This document shows, piece by piece, positions 52,884 to 62,440 of a stretch of DNA of 64,000 bases (within the stretch, counting starts at the first letter, position 1; every line of letters starts with the position of its first letter). The stretch is from the NCBI RefSeq assembly GCF_000695255.1, contig NZ_JMIB01000028.1:1-64000 (forward strand). Direction: 5' to 3'. The notes under the pieces are model-generated. The model was not told the DNA's origin. It saw only the letters and a program-made list of their open reading frames with translations, and did not search any database. The position numbers and the translations under genes are program-made. This stretch comes from Photobacterium galatheae (GTDB lineage: Bacteria; Pseudomonadota; Gammaproteobacteria; Enterobacterales; Vibrionaceae).

Positions 52884-54339
52884 GGTGTGCCTCCAGATAG
52901 GTAAGCAGAGGGGCGAGCCTGGCTTCCCAGCTAAAGTGTTTCTCGATCCAATATCTGGATGCCTTCGCAGGTTGGACGGGTTGATCTAATCGTCGACAGA
53001 CCCAGTCAGCCATTACTCGGGCTTCATCAGCAACATAAAGTGCCTGTCCTCGTATATCTTGTCCTCGTATATCTCCCTCGCCATCAAAAGTGTCTGTCCC
53101 TTTTAGATCGATGCCGGGAATGGTGGCAGATATCAGTGCCTGTCCTGAAATCAGTTCTGGGATCAGTTCTGGGATTCTAGGGGTGCCTGTCCCGTTTTGG
53201 GGCGTGTTCCAGAGCATGGTGTGCTCGCTGTGCCGAACCGTATTCTGAACAGGTTCTTGAACAGGTGTCTGTCCCGATTGATGTCCCGATTGATGTCGTG
53301 GGTAATTTTCCAGCCCCTCAATGCCTAAAGATGTGGTGAGAACCGGTTTTTCCATGGCCATGGCTTCTAAAATTTTATTTTGAATGCCTCGGGCGATCTG
53401 CATGGGAGCGACGGCAGCTTTGGCGTAATAGAGATAAGGGCGCACATCTTCGACACGTCCTGTAACAATGACACCTGGTAATCGGGTCAGCGCTTTGACC
53501 TGTGCGGTCGGCGATGAACCGACGATGTAGAATTTACTGTCCGGGTGATGCTGAAGCACCGTTGGCCATACCTGGCGGGCAAACCAGGTGACGGCATCCA
53601 CATTGGCCCAGTAATCCATTGCACCCGTAAAAACAATGTAGTTGTCTTGTGTGAGCGGGTGCGCGGTATGGTGAGAAAATTCAGCGTCCGGAGAGAAATA
53701 CTGACTGTCAATGCCATTCTCAAGTGTTTTGATTTTTCGATGACAGGCTGGCGGTGCCAGTGCGGTGAACGCGTTTTTTTCTGTTTCGGTGACAAAACAA
53801 CTGAAATCGAATCGGTTGCAGACCTGTTGTTCAAAGTCAGCCAGTGTTCGGTATTCTCGTCGGAATAGGTAGCTTGCCAGTCCGCTTTTTCTCTCGGCAT
53901 ACTGGCGCCACTTGTCGGAATCGAGATCGACAAAGTGCATGACCTTATGCAAGGTATCGGGTGCATCCATCAGGTATTGCGCCATGCTGCTGGAAAATAC
54001 CAGGGCTTTCTCAATCTTTTTGTGTTTTAGGCAGTTTTTCACCCAGCTCATCATGGCCGGATGGTGATAATAGGGAAGCGTCATGGGATGCCGGCCGAGC
54101 AGTGCGGTCAATGCTTTGATTCTGGCAATCTGGGGATGCAAACGAACAAAAAATGCTTCATGGCAGAGAGCTTTGACTTTTGTCTGATATTGCAAGTCGT
54201 AGGGATCATCAATGAAACACCCCAAGCAGACATCGTAGTGTTGATTCAGGTATTTCAGCAGATGATAACTGGCAATTTTGTCCCCTTTGTTCGGTGGATA
54301 CGGGATTCGATGACATAAGTAGAGGATGACAGGTTTCAT
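52876..54339 (-). CDS. XrtA-system GT4 glycosyltransferase with large in-frame repeat insertion
   Basis: A 487-residue GT-B transferase of the PEP-CTERM/XrtA family, which is usually near 400 residues. It opens VILYLCHRIPYPPNKGDK, and the donor site ends EAMAMEKPVLTTSLGIEGLENY. Residues about 349-435 are an extra stretch of low complexity (GTGTP, GTDTF, IPELIPEL, DIRGQDIRGQ) encoded by five motif copies and tandem duplications; normal sequence resumes at YVADEARVMADWVCRRL. Removing it gives about 400 residues. The insertion keeps the frame; whether the enzyme stays active is unknown. Confidence 0.88.
   Translation of the reverse strand: MKPVILYLCHRIPYPPNKGDKIASYHLLKYLNQHYDVCLGCFIDDPYDLQYQTKVKALCHEAFFVRLHPQIARIKALTALLGRHPMTLPYYHHPAMMSWVKNCLKHKKIEKALVFSSSMAQYLMDAPDTLHKVMHFVDLDSDKWRQYAERKSGLASYLFRREYRTLADFEQQVCNRFDFSCFVTETEKNAFTALAPPACHRKIKTLENGIDSQYFSPDAEFSHHTAHPLTQDNYIVFTGAMDYWANVDAVTWFARQVWPTVLQHHPDSKFYIVGSSPTAQVKALTRLPGVIVTGRVEDVRPYLYYAKAAVAPMQIARGIQNKILEAMAMEKPVLTTSLGIEGLENYPRHQSGHQSGQTPVQEPVQNTVRHSEHTMLWNTPQNGTGTPRIPELIPELISGQALISATIPGIDLKGTDTFDGEGDIRGQDIRGQALYVADEARVMADWVCRRLDQPVQPAKASRYWIEKHFSWEARLAPLLTYLEAHHG
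53037..53294 (-). repeat. Motif cluster E: five copies and four tandem duplications in a coding gene
   Basis: Motif copies (read on the minus strand) lie at 53037-53049, 53086-53100, 53135-53145, 53183-53193 and 53265-53275. Beside them are tandem duplications: TGTCCTCGTATATCT twice at 53045-53074, ATCAGTTCTGGG twice at 53150-53173, a near-copy of TTCTTGAACAGG at 53243-53265, and GTCCCGATTGAT twice at 53271-53294. Unit lengths are 12 or 15 bases, so the frame is kept. Confidence 0.85.
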
Positions 54340-54352
54340 GGGATCGCTCCGA

Positions 54353-55396
54353 TCAGCCCAGATATTTAGAAAGCATTGGCCCGATGTGTTTGCTCAGCCC
54401 CAAAGGCAGTTGCTGCCAGGCTCGAATGAAATAGCGATACTTGGGGTTGTTGGGCGAAAGGCTTGGTGGTCTTTTGGCGTTCACAAGTGCAATGCGGTAA
54501 TGCAATGGCTGCTCTTCCATCCCCCAGTGTTTTTTGTAGTGATAGGCGCCGGAGTCGATTTTACTGCGGCCAAAGTCGAATAAATCAGCCCCGCGTTGTT
54601 TTGCCAGCAGCATGAGCTGGTAGTACATAAAGTCGTTGCTTTTCAGGTCACGGGCTGCTGGTGTTCCGCCGCCGTAATAAGGCAGCACCTGATTTTTATA
54701 ATAAAAACTCAGGACACCGGAAACCGGTTCGCCACTGACATCCCGGACGACCAGTGTTTCACAGCTTTTGCCGAAGGTCTGTTTCAGCTTCTGAAACAGA
54801 TGGGGGTGAAAGACCGGGGTGCCCAGATTCCTCACACTTTCGGCATACAGCTCAAAACAAAGATCAGGGTTGTCTTCCGCTTCCCAGCTCAGATTGTTTT
54901 TCTGAGCATGACGAATGACCGCACGTTGCTTTCGTTTGATACCGGAAAGAATGTCATCGGCTGTTTCTGCCAGTCTGTTTTTGAAAGTGACATGATGGCA
55001 ATGTCTGATCCAGGGGGCATCGCAGGATTGTTCCAGGCTGTCGCGCAGTTCGATGTAATCCACCTGAAGCTGACAACCTAACTCCAAAGCCGCCGCTTCC
55101 AGCTGATGTCTGATCGCATCATGGTCTGCAATCACACCGCCATAAACGCAGAAAGGAGTCGAGATTAATGCGTGCCCAAACAGCACACTTTTTTGTTCGA
55201 ACAATGGCAATACACCCACCACTTGGCTCTGTCGTTCAGCCAGCAGGTAATGGGGTTGATGACCAAAAACATCATTGATCACATCCAGCCAGCCTGACAG
55301 ATGGAAAAAACTGCCTTGTTGATGTGTATTAACGTACTGATCCCAGAGTGTGTAATCTTTCCGGGTCAGTTTGCGAATCGTCAGGTCCTGTTTCAT
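54353..55396 (-). CDS. FemAB family protein, XrtA/PEP-CTERM-associated
   Basis: A 347-residue protein with two GNAT-like halves of the FemAB type: SFFHLSGWLDVINDVFGHQPHYLLAE at the N-terminal half and ADLFDFGRSKIDSGAYHYKKHWG late in the C-terminal half. In XrtA loci it probably adds an amino acid or acyl group to the polymer. Possible starts are 55408 and 55396; both overlap the upstream deacetylase gene by 68-80 bases. Co-transcribed with neighbours on both sides. Confidence 0.87.
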   Translation of the reverse strand: MKQDLTIRKLTRKDYTLWDQYVNTHQQGSFFHLSGWLDVINDVFGHQPHYLLAERQSQVVGVLPLFEQKSVLFGHALISTPFCVYGGVIADHDAIRHQLEAAALELGCQLQVDYIELRDSLEQSCDAPWIRHCHHVTFKNRLAETADDILSGIKRKQRAVIRHAQKNNLSWEAEDNPDLCFELYAESVRNLGTPVFHPHLFQKLKQTFGKSCETLVVRDVSGEPVSGVLSFYYKNQVLPYYGGGTPAARDLKSNDFMYYQLMLLAKQRGADLFDFGRSKIDSGAYHYKKHWGMEEQPLHYRIALVNAKRPPSLSPNNPKYRYFIRAWQQLPLGLSKHIGPMLSKYLG

Positions 55397-56264
55397 AGTC
55401 ATACTCATTCAATTGATAGGCCTGGCTCATCGTGCTCCATTGGAAGTCTTCCAGTAGACTGTGGAGCCGTGCTGCCATGTGTTCAAGGTTCAGATAATGT
55501 CGGAAACGGGATTTAAAAGGCGCCTGTGAAATCCGGGGTTGCCCGGTGTCGATTTCCCAGGGATGAAAATAAAAACAAAAAGGCTGGTCGTATCGTTCAG
55601 TAAAGCGCCGGATGAGGCGTTTGCTGAATGCATAAGGATACAGACGAAAATAGCCGCCACCACCGATGGGAATATTGGTCCCCAGGGCTTGGAAGGTGGG
55701 GATCGGTATTTCCACCAGCCCTTCTTTGCGCAGGTGGATAAACCGTGGCCAGTCTGGGCAGCCATAATGATCATGCCTGACCGGGTAAGTGCTGCTGCTG
55801 AAGGTAAAACCCAGCGCCTGAAGAATATCAAAGGCCCAAAGGTTACTTGGGCCAATCGAGAAACTGGGTGCACGATAACCATGGACATATTTGCCGGAAA
55901 TGTCTTCAATCAGATGCTTACCCCGGCTGACATCCTGAAAGAATGCATTTCGTGTTTGCTGGTTGGCTTTGACGTGGGCATAGCCATGGCAGGCAAGTTC
56001 ATGACCTTGTGCAGCGATGGTTCTGATCAGAGAAGGGCAGGCATTGGCGACCCAACCTAAGACAAAGAAAGTCGCTTTGACATTATGTTGCGCAAAAATG
56101 TCTAATACTTGCCTTGTGCTGTAATCGACACGCAAGGGGTAACTTTTCCCCCAGTCTTCACGACGAATAACCGATGAAAATGCGGAAACGTGAAAATAAT
56201 CTTCGACATCAACCGTCATCGCATTTAATTTCGTAGGAAAGTTTATGGCGTTTGAAATTTTCAT
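55329..56264 (-). CDS. XrtA-system polysaccharide deacetylase
   Basis: A 311-residue NodB-type deacetylase of the form found in XrtA loci, with the C-terminal DUF3473 extension. Metal-site motifs are TVDVEDYFH (Asp), HGYAH (two His), and the late FYFHPWEID. It removes N-acetyl groups from polymer sugars, likely at the membrane or periplasm. The start ATG 56264 lies directly against the stop of the sugar transferase gene (56266); the frame is open six codons upstream. The 3' end overlaps the FemAB gene. Confidence 0.9.
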   Translation of the reverse strand: MKISNAINFPTKLNAMTVDVEDYFHVSAFSSVIRREDWGKSYPLRVDYSTRQVLDIFAQHNVKATFFVLGWVANACPSLIRTIAAQGHELACHGYAHVKANQQTRNAFFQDVSRGKHLIEDISGKYVHGYRAPSFSIGPSNLWAFDILQALGFTFSSSTYPVRHDHYGCPDWPRFIHLRKEGLVEIPIPTFQALGTNIPIGGGGYFRLYPYAFSKRLIRRFTERYDQPFCFYFHPWEIDTGQPRISQAPFKSRFRHYLNLEHMAARLHSLLEDFQWSTMSQAYQLNEYDYETGPDDSQTDPERLHTLGSVR

Positions 56265-56265
56265 A

Positions 56266-57666
56266 TTAACGCCCCTTTCCAAATAGAACGATTTCAGAGG
56301 TTCTGATGAGAATTAATATATCTAATATCAGGCTTCTGTGTTTAATGTAATAAAGATCAAACTTCAGTTTTTCAATGGCATCTTCAATCCCTTCACCATA
56401 AGGATATTTTAATTGTGCCCACCCGGTAAGACCGGGTTTTACAAATAAACGATGGTTGTAGTAAGGAATCGATTGTTCGAACTGGGTTGTGAAATATGGC
56501 CTTTCAGGACGTGGTCCAACAAAATTCATATCCCCTTTCAGGACGTTGATGAGCTGCGGCAGTTCGTCGAGCCTGTATTTTCGGATGAATTGCCCGACTC
56601 GTGTGATACGGGGATCTGCGCGGCTGGCCATTTGTACGCCCATTTTTTCCGCGTCTGTACGCATACTTCTGAATTTATAGATGGCGAAAGACTTGCCCTT
56701 CAGGCCAGTACGTTCCTGCGAGTAAAGCACAGGTGCGTTGAAACCGTCTTCCCATTTAATCATGAGGATAACCGCGATTAACATAGGCCAGGTCGCCAGC
56801 AGAATGAATAAAGCGATTGCGCAGTTAAACAGCCAGTACAGGCGCTGTCCGACACGGTTTCGTGTTGACAGCGCGTTAAAGATCACCCAGGAGGGATGGA
56901 TGTGGTCGACAGCAACCTGCCCTGACTCTCTTTCTATAAAATCAATAATCTCAATAATTTGAATGCCCTGCATTTTGCACCAGGACAAACTGTCTATGGG
57001 GAGGTTTCCCCGGCGTTCATCTGCTGCGATGATAATTTCTTTGATGTTGTTTTGCTGAACAATGGCTTCCAGAGACTCATTGGATGTGAAGATGGGCGAA
57101 ACATTGGATGTTTCCTGGTTGTCACCGGGCATTGGAATATAGCCAATGATATCAATTCGAACGCGGTCGGACTGTCGTCGCATACAGCGATTTATCAGGC
57201 TGGCGCGTTCTCCGGCTCCCAACACCAGAACCTTCAGCCTGCCAAGCATTTGATAGCGAGAACGAATGGCAATATAACGCACGAGAACCAGCGCAACGAG
57301 TGCCGTCGTGTACATCCACTCTCTGCTGAATCCTTCCGGAAAAGACATTGGCGTAATCAGATACAGGCTGGTCGACAACATATACGCCAAACTAATGGCG
57401 ACTAATATTCTGGCGGCAATGCCACTATAAGATTCTCTGATTTTTTCATTATAAAGTCCGACTGATAGCAGCGTTAGTTGTAAGGGAAGTGTAAAATAAA
57501 TGAGATGAACGACATTGATTACATCCCAGACATACAGATCCCCCGAAGGATCGGGGGTGTTTGTCGTGAGCTGAACGCACCAGAATATGCCGAAAAGCAC
57601 GAATATGTCTGAAAAAATGAGTACAGCGTTACTTAAATTCAAATCATGAAATTTTGCGTGTGTCAT
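56266..57666 (-). CDS. Initiating sugar transferase (XrtA-system, WcaJ-like)
   Basis: Transfers a hexose-1-phosphate to undecaprenyl phosphate to begin the repeat unit. The 466-residue protein has four or five N-terminal membrane segments, a Rossmann-like CoA-binding region ([14 protein letters not shown]), a further membrane segment near 280, then the catalytic domain with [12 protein letters not shown] and GPRPERPYF. Start ATG 57666 with AAGG upstream; a GTG at 57672 is in frame. It is the first gene of the minus-strand block and is divergent from the export operon. Confidence 0.92.
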   Translation of the reverse strand: MTHAKFHDLNLSNAVLIFSDIFVLFGIFWCVQLTTNTPDPSGDLYVWDVINVVHLIYFTLPLQLTLLSVGLYNEKIRESYSGIAARILVAISLAYMLSTSLYLITPMSFPEGFSREWMYTTALVALVLVRYIAIRSRYQMLGRLKVLVLGAGERASLINRCMRRQSDRVRIDIIGYIPMPGDNQETSNVSPIFTSNESLEAIVQQNNIKEIIIAADERRGNLPIDSLSWCKMQGIQIIEIIDFIERESGQVAVDHIHPSWVIFNALSTRNRVGQRLYWLFNCAIALFILLATWPMLIAVILMIKWEDGFNAPVLYSQERTGLKGKSFAIYKFRSMRTDAEKMGVQMASRADPRITRVGQFIRKYRLDELPQLINVLKGDMNFVGPRPERPYFTTQFEQSIPYYNHRLFVKPGLTGWAQLKYPYGEGIEDAIEKLKFDLYYIKHRSLILDILILIRTSEIVLFGKGR

Positions 57667-57876
57667 ATTCACCTTATCCCAGGTGTAATTAATTTATTTA
57701 TCACCGCTTCTGTAATGAGTATCGACAAGCATAAAAAATCTGCAAAATAAAAAAATCATATATAGTTAAATTAGTTCAATGAGGCATTTGCCAGCAGTCA
57801 TTGCAACTTAGTTGAACCCTTCAAGCCTTGAAAAAGGCATGTAAGACACGGACTTAAATGCAGGATGGATGCTGTT

Positions 57877-58524
57877 ATGACAAGAAGCGGTCACCTATTG
57901 AAGACGACCAGTTTGACGGTTGCAACACTGATGGTGCTTCTGGCTGGTTGTTCGTCGAACTCGTTGCCACCTTTACCGACGGCAACGCCTCAACCTTCTC
58001 TGACAAAAAATATCAATCAATACAAGTACCTGATCGGTCCCGGCGATACCCTGAATATTTTTGTGTGGGGGAATCCCGAGATTTCAGGCGCTTATATAGT
58101 CCGGCCGGATGGCATGCTGACGACGTCTCTGGTGGAGGATGTCCCGGCATCGGGACGAACGCCAACGGAATTGGCCAGCAGCTTAGAAGCTCGTTTGGCT
58201 GAGTATGTACGAGATCCGATTGTCAGTGTCATTGTGAATGGCTTTGTCGGACCTTACAGCGAACAGGTGAGGGTGATTGGCGAAGCACAGCAACCCATGG
58301 CGATCAACTACCGGGAAAACATGACACTGCTGGATGTGATGGTGGCTGTTGGCGGACTGACAGATTTTGCTGATGGGAATGATGCCCGTTTGATTCGCGT
58401 TATCGGTGGCCAGCAAAAAGCCTATGCCTTGCAGTTGGGCGATCTGCTGAGAAGTGGTGATATCGCGAGTAATGTCGACATTTTGCCCGGAGATATCATC
58501 ATTATTCCTGAAGCCTGGTTCTAA
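57877..58524 (+). CDS. Polysaccharide export lipoprotein (Wza/EpsE-type)
   Basis: Outer-membrane or periplasmic export protein. The 215-residue product has a lipobox (LLAGC) and two domains: polysaccharide export YLIGPGDTLNIFVWGNPE, then an SLBB domain (VRVIGEAQQPMAINYRENMTLLDV). It is shorter than Wza, as usual for XrtA systems. Start ATG 57877 has AGGA upstream; an ATG at 57865 is also possible. First gene of the right operon. Confidence 0.9.
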   Translation: MTRSGHLLKTTSLTVATLMVLLAGCSSNSLPPLPTATPQPSLTKNINQYKYLIGPGDTLNIFVWGNPEISGAYIVRPDGMLTTSLVEDVPASGRTPTELASSLEARLAEYVRDPIVSVIVNGFVGPYSEQVRVIGEAQQPMAINYRENMTLLDVMVAVGGLTDFADGNDARLIRVIGGQQKAYALQLGDLLRSGDIASNVDILPGDIIIIPEAWF

Positions 58525-58535
58525 TTGGAGGTTTT

Positions 58536-60089
58536 ATGCAGGAGCAATTTCAGAACCTGATTGAGTACTTGCATGGGGTGTGGGTACGGCGGCGTTGGAT
58601 CATTATCGCCAGTTGGATCCTTTGTCCGCTGGGCTGGGTCATTGTAACGCTCTGGCCCAATCAGTACACGGTGGAAGCCAGGGTTTATGCAGATACCCGT
58701 TCGATCCTTCAGCCGTTGTTAAAAGGTCTGGCGATTCCGAATGACTCCAATCAAGAGCTGAACCTGATGGTGAAAACGCTGCTCAGCCGTAAGAACCTGG
58801 AGACCATTGCCCGCTATACAGATGCTGATCTGAAAGCGACAAATAATGAAGAGTATGAGGAAATTCTCACCGAGCTGAAAGAGACGATTGAGATCAAATC
58901 GGCTGGTCGGGAAAACCTTTTCACGATCAGTTACAGCGGGACAGACCCGGTGTTCGTAAAAAATGTTGTGCAGTCTGCACTGGATGTTTTTGTTGAGAAT
59001 ACATTGGGGAAAAACCGCCAGGACACGGATAAAGCGAATGAGTTCATCAATCGCCAACTTTCCGACTACGAACGGCGTCTTGCTGAAGCGGAAAGTAAGT
59101 TAGCTGAATTCAAGCGAAAGCATGCCGGGTATCTGCCGAGTTCGGAGCAGGGATTTCAGCGTCAGCTTGATGTGCTGAACCGTGATATTGAAAGCACGCA
59201 ACTGCAATTACAGGAGCGGCAAACGCAGTTGGAGACTGCTAAAAGTAAGCTGCGAGAAGAGATGATCACAGCAGCCAGAAATCAGGGAGAACAACCGACG
59301 GAGTTTGATGACAGGCTGGAATATCTGCAAACAAGACTGGATAACCTGTTGTTTCGGTTCACCGATAAGCATCCGGATGTGAAAGAAACTAAACGCCAGA
59401 TTGAGGAATTAGAACAGCAGAAAAAAGCATCGTTGTCGCTTTCCAGCGGTGATAACAGTGAGTTCAGAAATACGGAACTGTTCCAGAACTTAAAACTCCT
59501 GATTAGTCAGCTTGAAAACGAGGTTGCGTCTTTACAGGTGCGTGAAAAGGCACAGTTAGAAAAAGCAACTTATCTTCAGGAAAAATTAGTGCAAATGCCT
59601 GAAGTGGAAGCGCAACTGACGGGGCTGACCCGAAGTTATGACATCACGAAGAATAAGTATGAGGAGCTCTTGTCCCGTCGGGAATCTGCGCTGATTTCTC
59701 AGAAAGTGGGGGCCGCTTCAGATGACATTACCTTCAGAGTGGTTGACCCGCCCCGCGCGCCAATTAAGCCATCCGGTCCGATTCGTCCCCTCTTGTTGGC
59801 CATGGTCCTGGTTGCTGGCTTAGGGACAGGTATTGGACTCGCGTTTTTTGTCAGCCAGCTTTATCCGGCGGCAACCTCTGCAAGACAGCTGTATCAGATG
59901 ACAGGTCTGCCAGTACTTGGAGGGGTCTCACCGACCAGCCAATCTGGCATCATGGCTGCCGTGCGAAAGGATAACTGGCGGTTTGTCTGGGTGAGTACCG
60001 CATTAGTGGTGTGTTTTTTGGGTTTCTTGGCGCTAAACCTTGATACCTCTATTCATGCGCGGATTATGCAGGAGATGGGGTGGTTATGA
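58536..60089 (+). CDS. Chain-length determinant protein (Wzz/EpsF-type)
   Basis: Regulates polymer length at the inner membrane. The 517-residue protein has an N-terminal membrane segment (IIIASWILCPLGWVIVTL), a long central coiled coil (about residues 165-400, ADAESKLAEFKRKH-type heptads) and a proline-rich segment before the last membrane segments. There is no kinase domain in this protein; that function is in the next gene. GGAGG precedes the ATG. The stop overlaps the next start (ATGA). Confidence 0.92.
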   Translation: MQEQFQNLIEYLHGVWVRRRWIIIASWILCPLGWVIVTLWPNQYTVEARVYADTRSILQPLLKGLAIPNDSNQELNLMVKTLLSRKNLETIARYTDADLKATNNEEYEEILTELKETIEIKSAGRENLFTISYSGTDPVFVKNVVQSALDVFVENTLGKNRQDTDKANEFINRQLSDYERRLAEAESKLAEFKRKHAGYLPSSEQGFQRQLDVLNRDIESTQLQLQERQTQLETAKSKLREEMITAARNQGEQPTEFDDRLEYLQTRLDNLLFRFTDKHPDVKETKRQIEELEQQKKASLSLSSGDNSEFRNTELFQNLKLLISQLENEVASLQVREKAQLEKATYLQEKLVQMPEVEAQLTGLTRSYDITKNKYEELLSRRESALISQKVGAASDDITFRVVDPPRAPIKPSGPIRPLLLAMVLVAGLGTGIGLAFFVSQLYPAATSARQLYQMTGLPVLGGVSPTSQSGIMAAVRKDNWRFVWVSTALVVCFLGFLALNLDTSIHARIMQEMGWL

Positions 60090-61009
60090 GTATTATTCAA
60101 AAAGCGATGAAGCAAAAAACAGCTCAGGCGAAGCAGGAACAATCTCAGTATCAGCAACCTGAGCAGGGGGGAGATCCGGGATTGACGCATGTGGACCCGA
60201 TGCTTCACGCTGGCGCTCAGCCGGTGATCGCGGATGGCTTTCCATCCGCGTGGCATCCGCCAGCGACGATCGAGATCGATGTGAATCGTCTGAAACGGAT
60301 GGGGATGGTCTCTCATACCAATGAGCTGGCGAATGCAACAATTACCAATGAATTCAGGCTGATTAAACAAAAGCTGTTTCACAATGCTTTCAGCAGCGGG
60401 GCGCAGTTTCATCAGCGGGTGAATTTGGTGATGGTAACAAGCGCCGCTTACCAGGAGGGTAAAACCTTCACCGCGGTGAATCTGGCGCTCAGTATGGCCT
60501 CGGAAAAAGATAAAACCGTGTTGCTGGTGGATACCGATGTCCTTAAACCTGGCGTCAGTCATATGCTGGGCATCGAGTCTCGGGTAGGACTCATTGATTA
60601 TCTTCAGGGAAAAGTGAGCCATCTGTCGGAAATTATCTATCCGACGTCGATCCCGAATTTGCGGATCATTCCAGCGGGGAAACCACACCACCTCAGTAAC
60701 GAGCTGCTTGCCAGTAACAAAATGGAACGGGTCATGAATGAGCTGGCTCACCGGTATCCGGATCGAATGGTGATCTTTGATTGCCCGCCGGTGCTGGGTG
60801 TGGTGGAAACTATCACCTTGTCTAAATTGCTGGGACAGGCAGTGTTTGTCGTGCAACAGGACAAAACGCGTCTGGATGACGTAGATGTCGCAGTGTCACA
60901 ACTGAATAAGGATATGGCAATCGGTTTTGTGATGAACAAAGCCGTGCGCAATGTATATGGTCAATACAGACATGGATATGACTATGGCACGACAGAGGAT
61001 CAATCCTAG
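60086..61009 (+). CDS. XrtA-system tyrosine autokinase (EpsG-type)
   Basis: Cytoplasmic bacterial tyrosine kinase partner of the Wzz-like protein. The 307-residue protein shows Walker A (SAAYQEGKTFTA), Walker A' (LLVDTDV) and Walker B (MVIFDCPPVL), and ends in a tyrosine cluster (VYGQYRHGYDYG) that would be autophosphorylated. The start ATG 60086 overlaps the Wzz stop. Its 3' end overlaps the barrel gene by 26 bases. Confidence 0.9.
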   Translation: MSIIQKAMKQKTAQAKQEQSQYQQPEQGGDPGLTHVDPMLHAGAQPVIADGFPSAWHPPATIEIDVNRLKRMGMVSHTNELANATITNEFRLIKQKLFHNAFSSGAQFHQRVNLVMVTSAAYQEGKTFTAVNLALSMASEKDKTVLLVDTDVLKPGVSHMLGIESRVGLIDYLQGKVSHLSEIIYPTSIPNLRIIPAGKPHHLSNELLASNKMERVMNELAHRYPDRMVIFDCPPVLGVVETITLSKLLGQAVFVVQQDKTRLDDVDVAVSQLNKDMAIGFVMNKAVRNVYGQYRHGYDYGTTEDQS

Positions 61010-62438
61010 TATTTATTTGCTGGGAAGCCTCTCACTGATAGGGCATTCCAGCCAGGCGGCGAATGTAGAGTTAACGCCTTATGTGGGGACAGAACTCACC
61101 TTTACGGATAATGTAAACAGGACAAAGAGCGATAAACAGAGCAGTTTGATCACCGCGCTGGAAGCTGGTGTTGGTGCCACAGTGCAAGGGAGCCGGGGAT
61201 ACATTGGGCTCGATTATGATCTGAGTTATCTCTATTACGACAATGCAGATCGCAGTGATAAGTTTTATCAGTCGCTTGATTTTTATGCATTTAAGGGGCT
61301 GGGCAGAAGTGGGTTTCAGGTTGATGCCAGCGCTTCGATTGAGAATATTGCCACCGATATTGCCACTGATGCGAATGCTGATGTGATCAGTGGCGATACG
61401 ATTGAGAGTAATCAAGCTGAGGTCGGGCTGAGTTATCGGACGAATCCGCTCAGTACCATGGATTTGCGTTCCAGAGTGTATACCCGGGTCATCGATAACG
61501 AAGATGAGATAGGCAACTATACCGGGTGGGGTGGCAATGTAACTTATGCGAATGGCCGGGCTGTGAAAGATGCTTTCTGGCTGTTGAGTGTAAGTTATGA
61601 CTTCAGGGATGGAAAAGATGACGGGGCATCGACAGAATTATCTCGGATCAGTGAGATATTAGGATTACAGACGATTGGTGGATTTGCCCCTTTTTTACGT
61701 CTGAATTACGAGAATTATAATGGCGTGACCGACTCGCCTGAGAATGAAATCTTTAACTGGGGTGTGGGGACACGCTATTTCTGGGACCGTTATTCTTATC
61801 TTGATGTGAGCTATAACTTCTCGGAAGACGACGTCAACAGTGATTTCTGGGCCGGGTCTCTGAACCTGAGCCCGAACGACAAAACAAGATTTTATGTTCA
61901 GTATGATAAACGCCTGAGAGGGGATGCGTATACCGTGGAAATACGGAACCGCTCCCGGCGCTGGACAAACACATTAACCTATGAAGAAACACCGGACAGC
62001 TACGAACGGGAGCGATTTGTGGAAGGCGGGCGCATTGATGAACTCTACCTGAGAAAAGAAGCTCGCTGGTTGTCCGAATTGGAATTACGCCGAACCCGAT
62101 ACAGCTTTTCGTTGTATCAGATTGATCGGGAAACACTCGAATCACTGTCTGATCTGACAGATGATGACTCTCGTGGGGTTGAGCTGGATGTGAATCACCG
62201 GTTATCCCGGGCATTGTCTGGACATATCGGCTATGGCTATGAGCGTTACGAGTTCACTTATGTCTCGGAAGGAAAAGACAGTGATGACTATCATACGTTC
62301 AGTCTGGATGCGACCTATGCGTTCAGGCCGGAGCTGGTCACGAAAACTGGGGTGAAGTATTACAACCGTTCCTCATCGAATTCTTTGAAAGATTACGATG
62401 AAACCCGACTATTTTTTGATGTGAGGGTGGAGTTTTAA
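60984..62438 (+). CDS. XrtA-associated outer-membrane beta-barrel protein
   Basis: Probable export channel or assembly protein. The 484-residue product has a signal peptide ending SSQAA and a long series of alternating hydrophobic and polar strands ending in the aromatic C-terminus FFDVRVEF, as required for barrel insertion. It matches the family of PEP-CTERM-system barrel proteins by length, position and repeats such as YDLSYLYYDNADRSD. ATG 60984 is preferred; in-frame ATGs begin at 60951. It lies in the tail of the tyrosine-kinase gene. Confidence 0.85.
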   Translation: MARQRINPSIYLLGSLSLIGHSSQAANVELTPYVGTELTFTDNVNRTKSDKQSSLITALEAGVGATVQGSRGYIGLDYDLSYLYYDNADRSDKFYQSLDFYAFKGLGRSGFQVDASASIENIATDIATDANADVISGDTIESNQAEVGLSYRTNPLSTMDLRSRVYTRVIDNEDEIGNYTGWGGNVTYANGRAVKDAFWLLSVSYDFRDGKDDGASTELSRISEILGLQTIGGFAPFLRLNYENYNGVTDSPENEIFNWGVGTRYFWDRYSYLDVSYNFSEDDVNSDFWAGSLNLSPNDKTRFYVQYDKRLRGDAYTVEIRNRSRRWTNTLTYEETPDSYERERFVEGGRIDELYLRKEARWLSELELRRTRYSFSLYQIDRETLESLSDLTDDDSRGVELDVNHRLSRALSGHIGYGYERYEFTYVSEGKDSDDYHTFSLDATYAFRPELVTKTGVKYYNRSSSNSLKDYDETRLFFDVRVEF

Positions 62439-62440
62439 CT

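Noticed and set aside
53037-53294. CRISPR-like array
   Set aside because: Motif spacing is irregular, units are short, there are no uniform spacers, and no cas gene is near.
57825-57838. Small hairpin GCCTT-GAAA-AAGGC before the export lipoprotein gene
   Set aside because: Short stem without T-run or known JUMPstart/ops element; no function can be supported.
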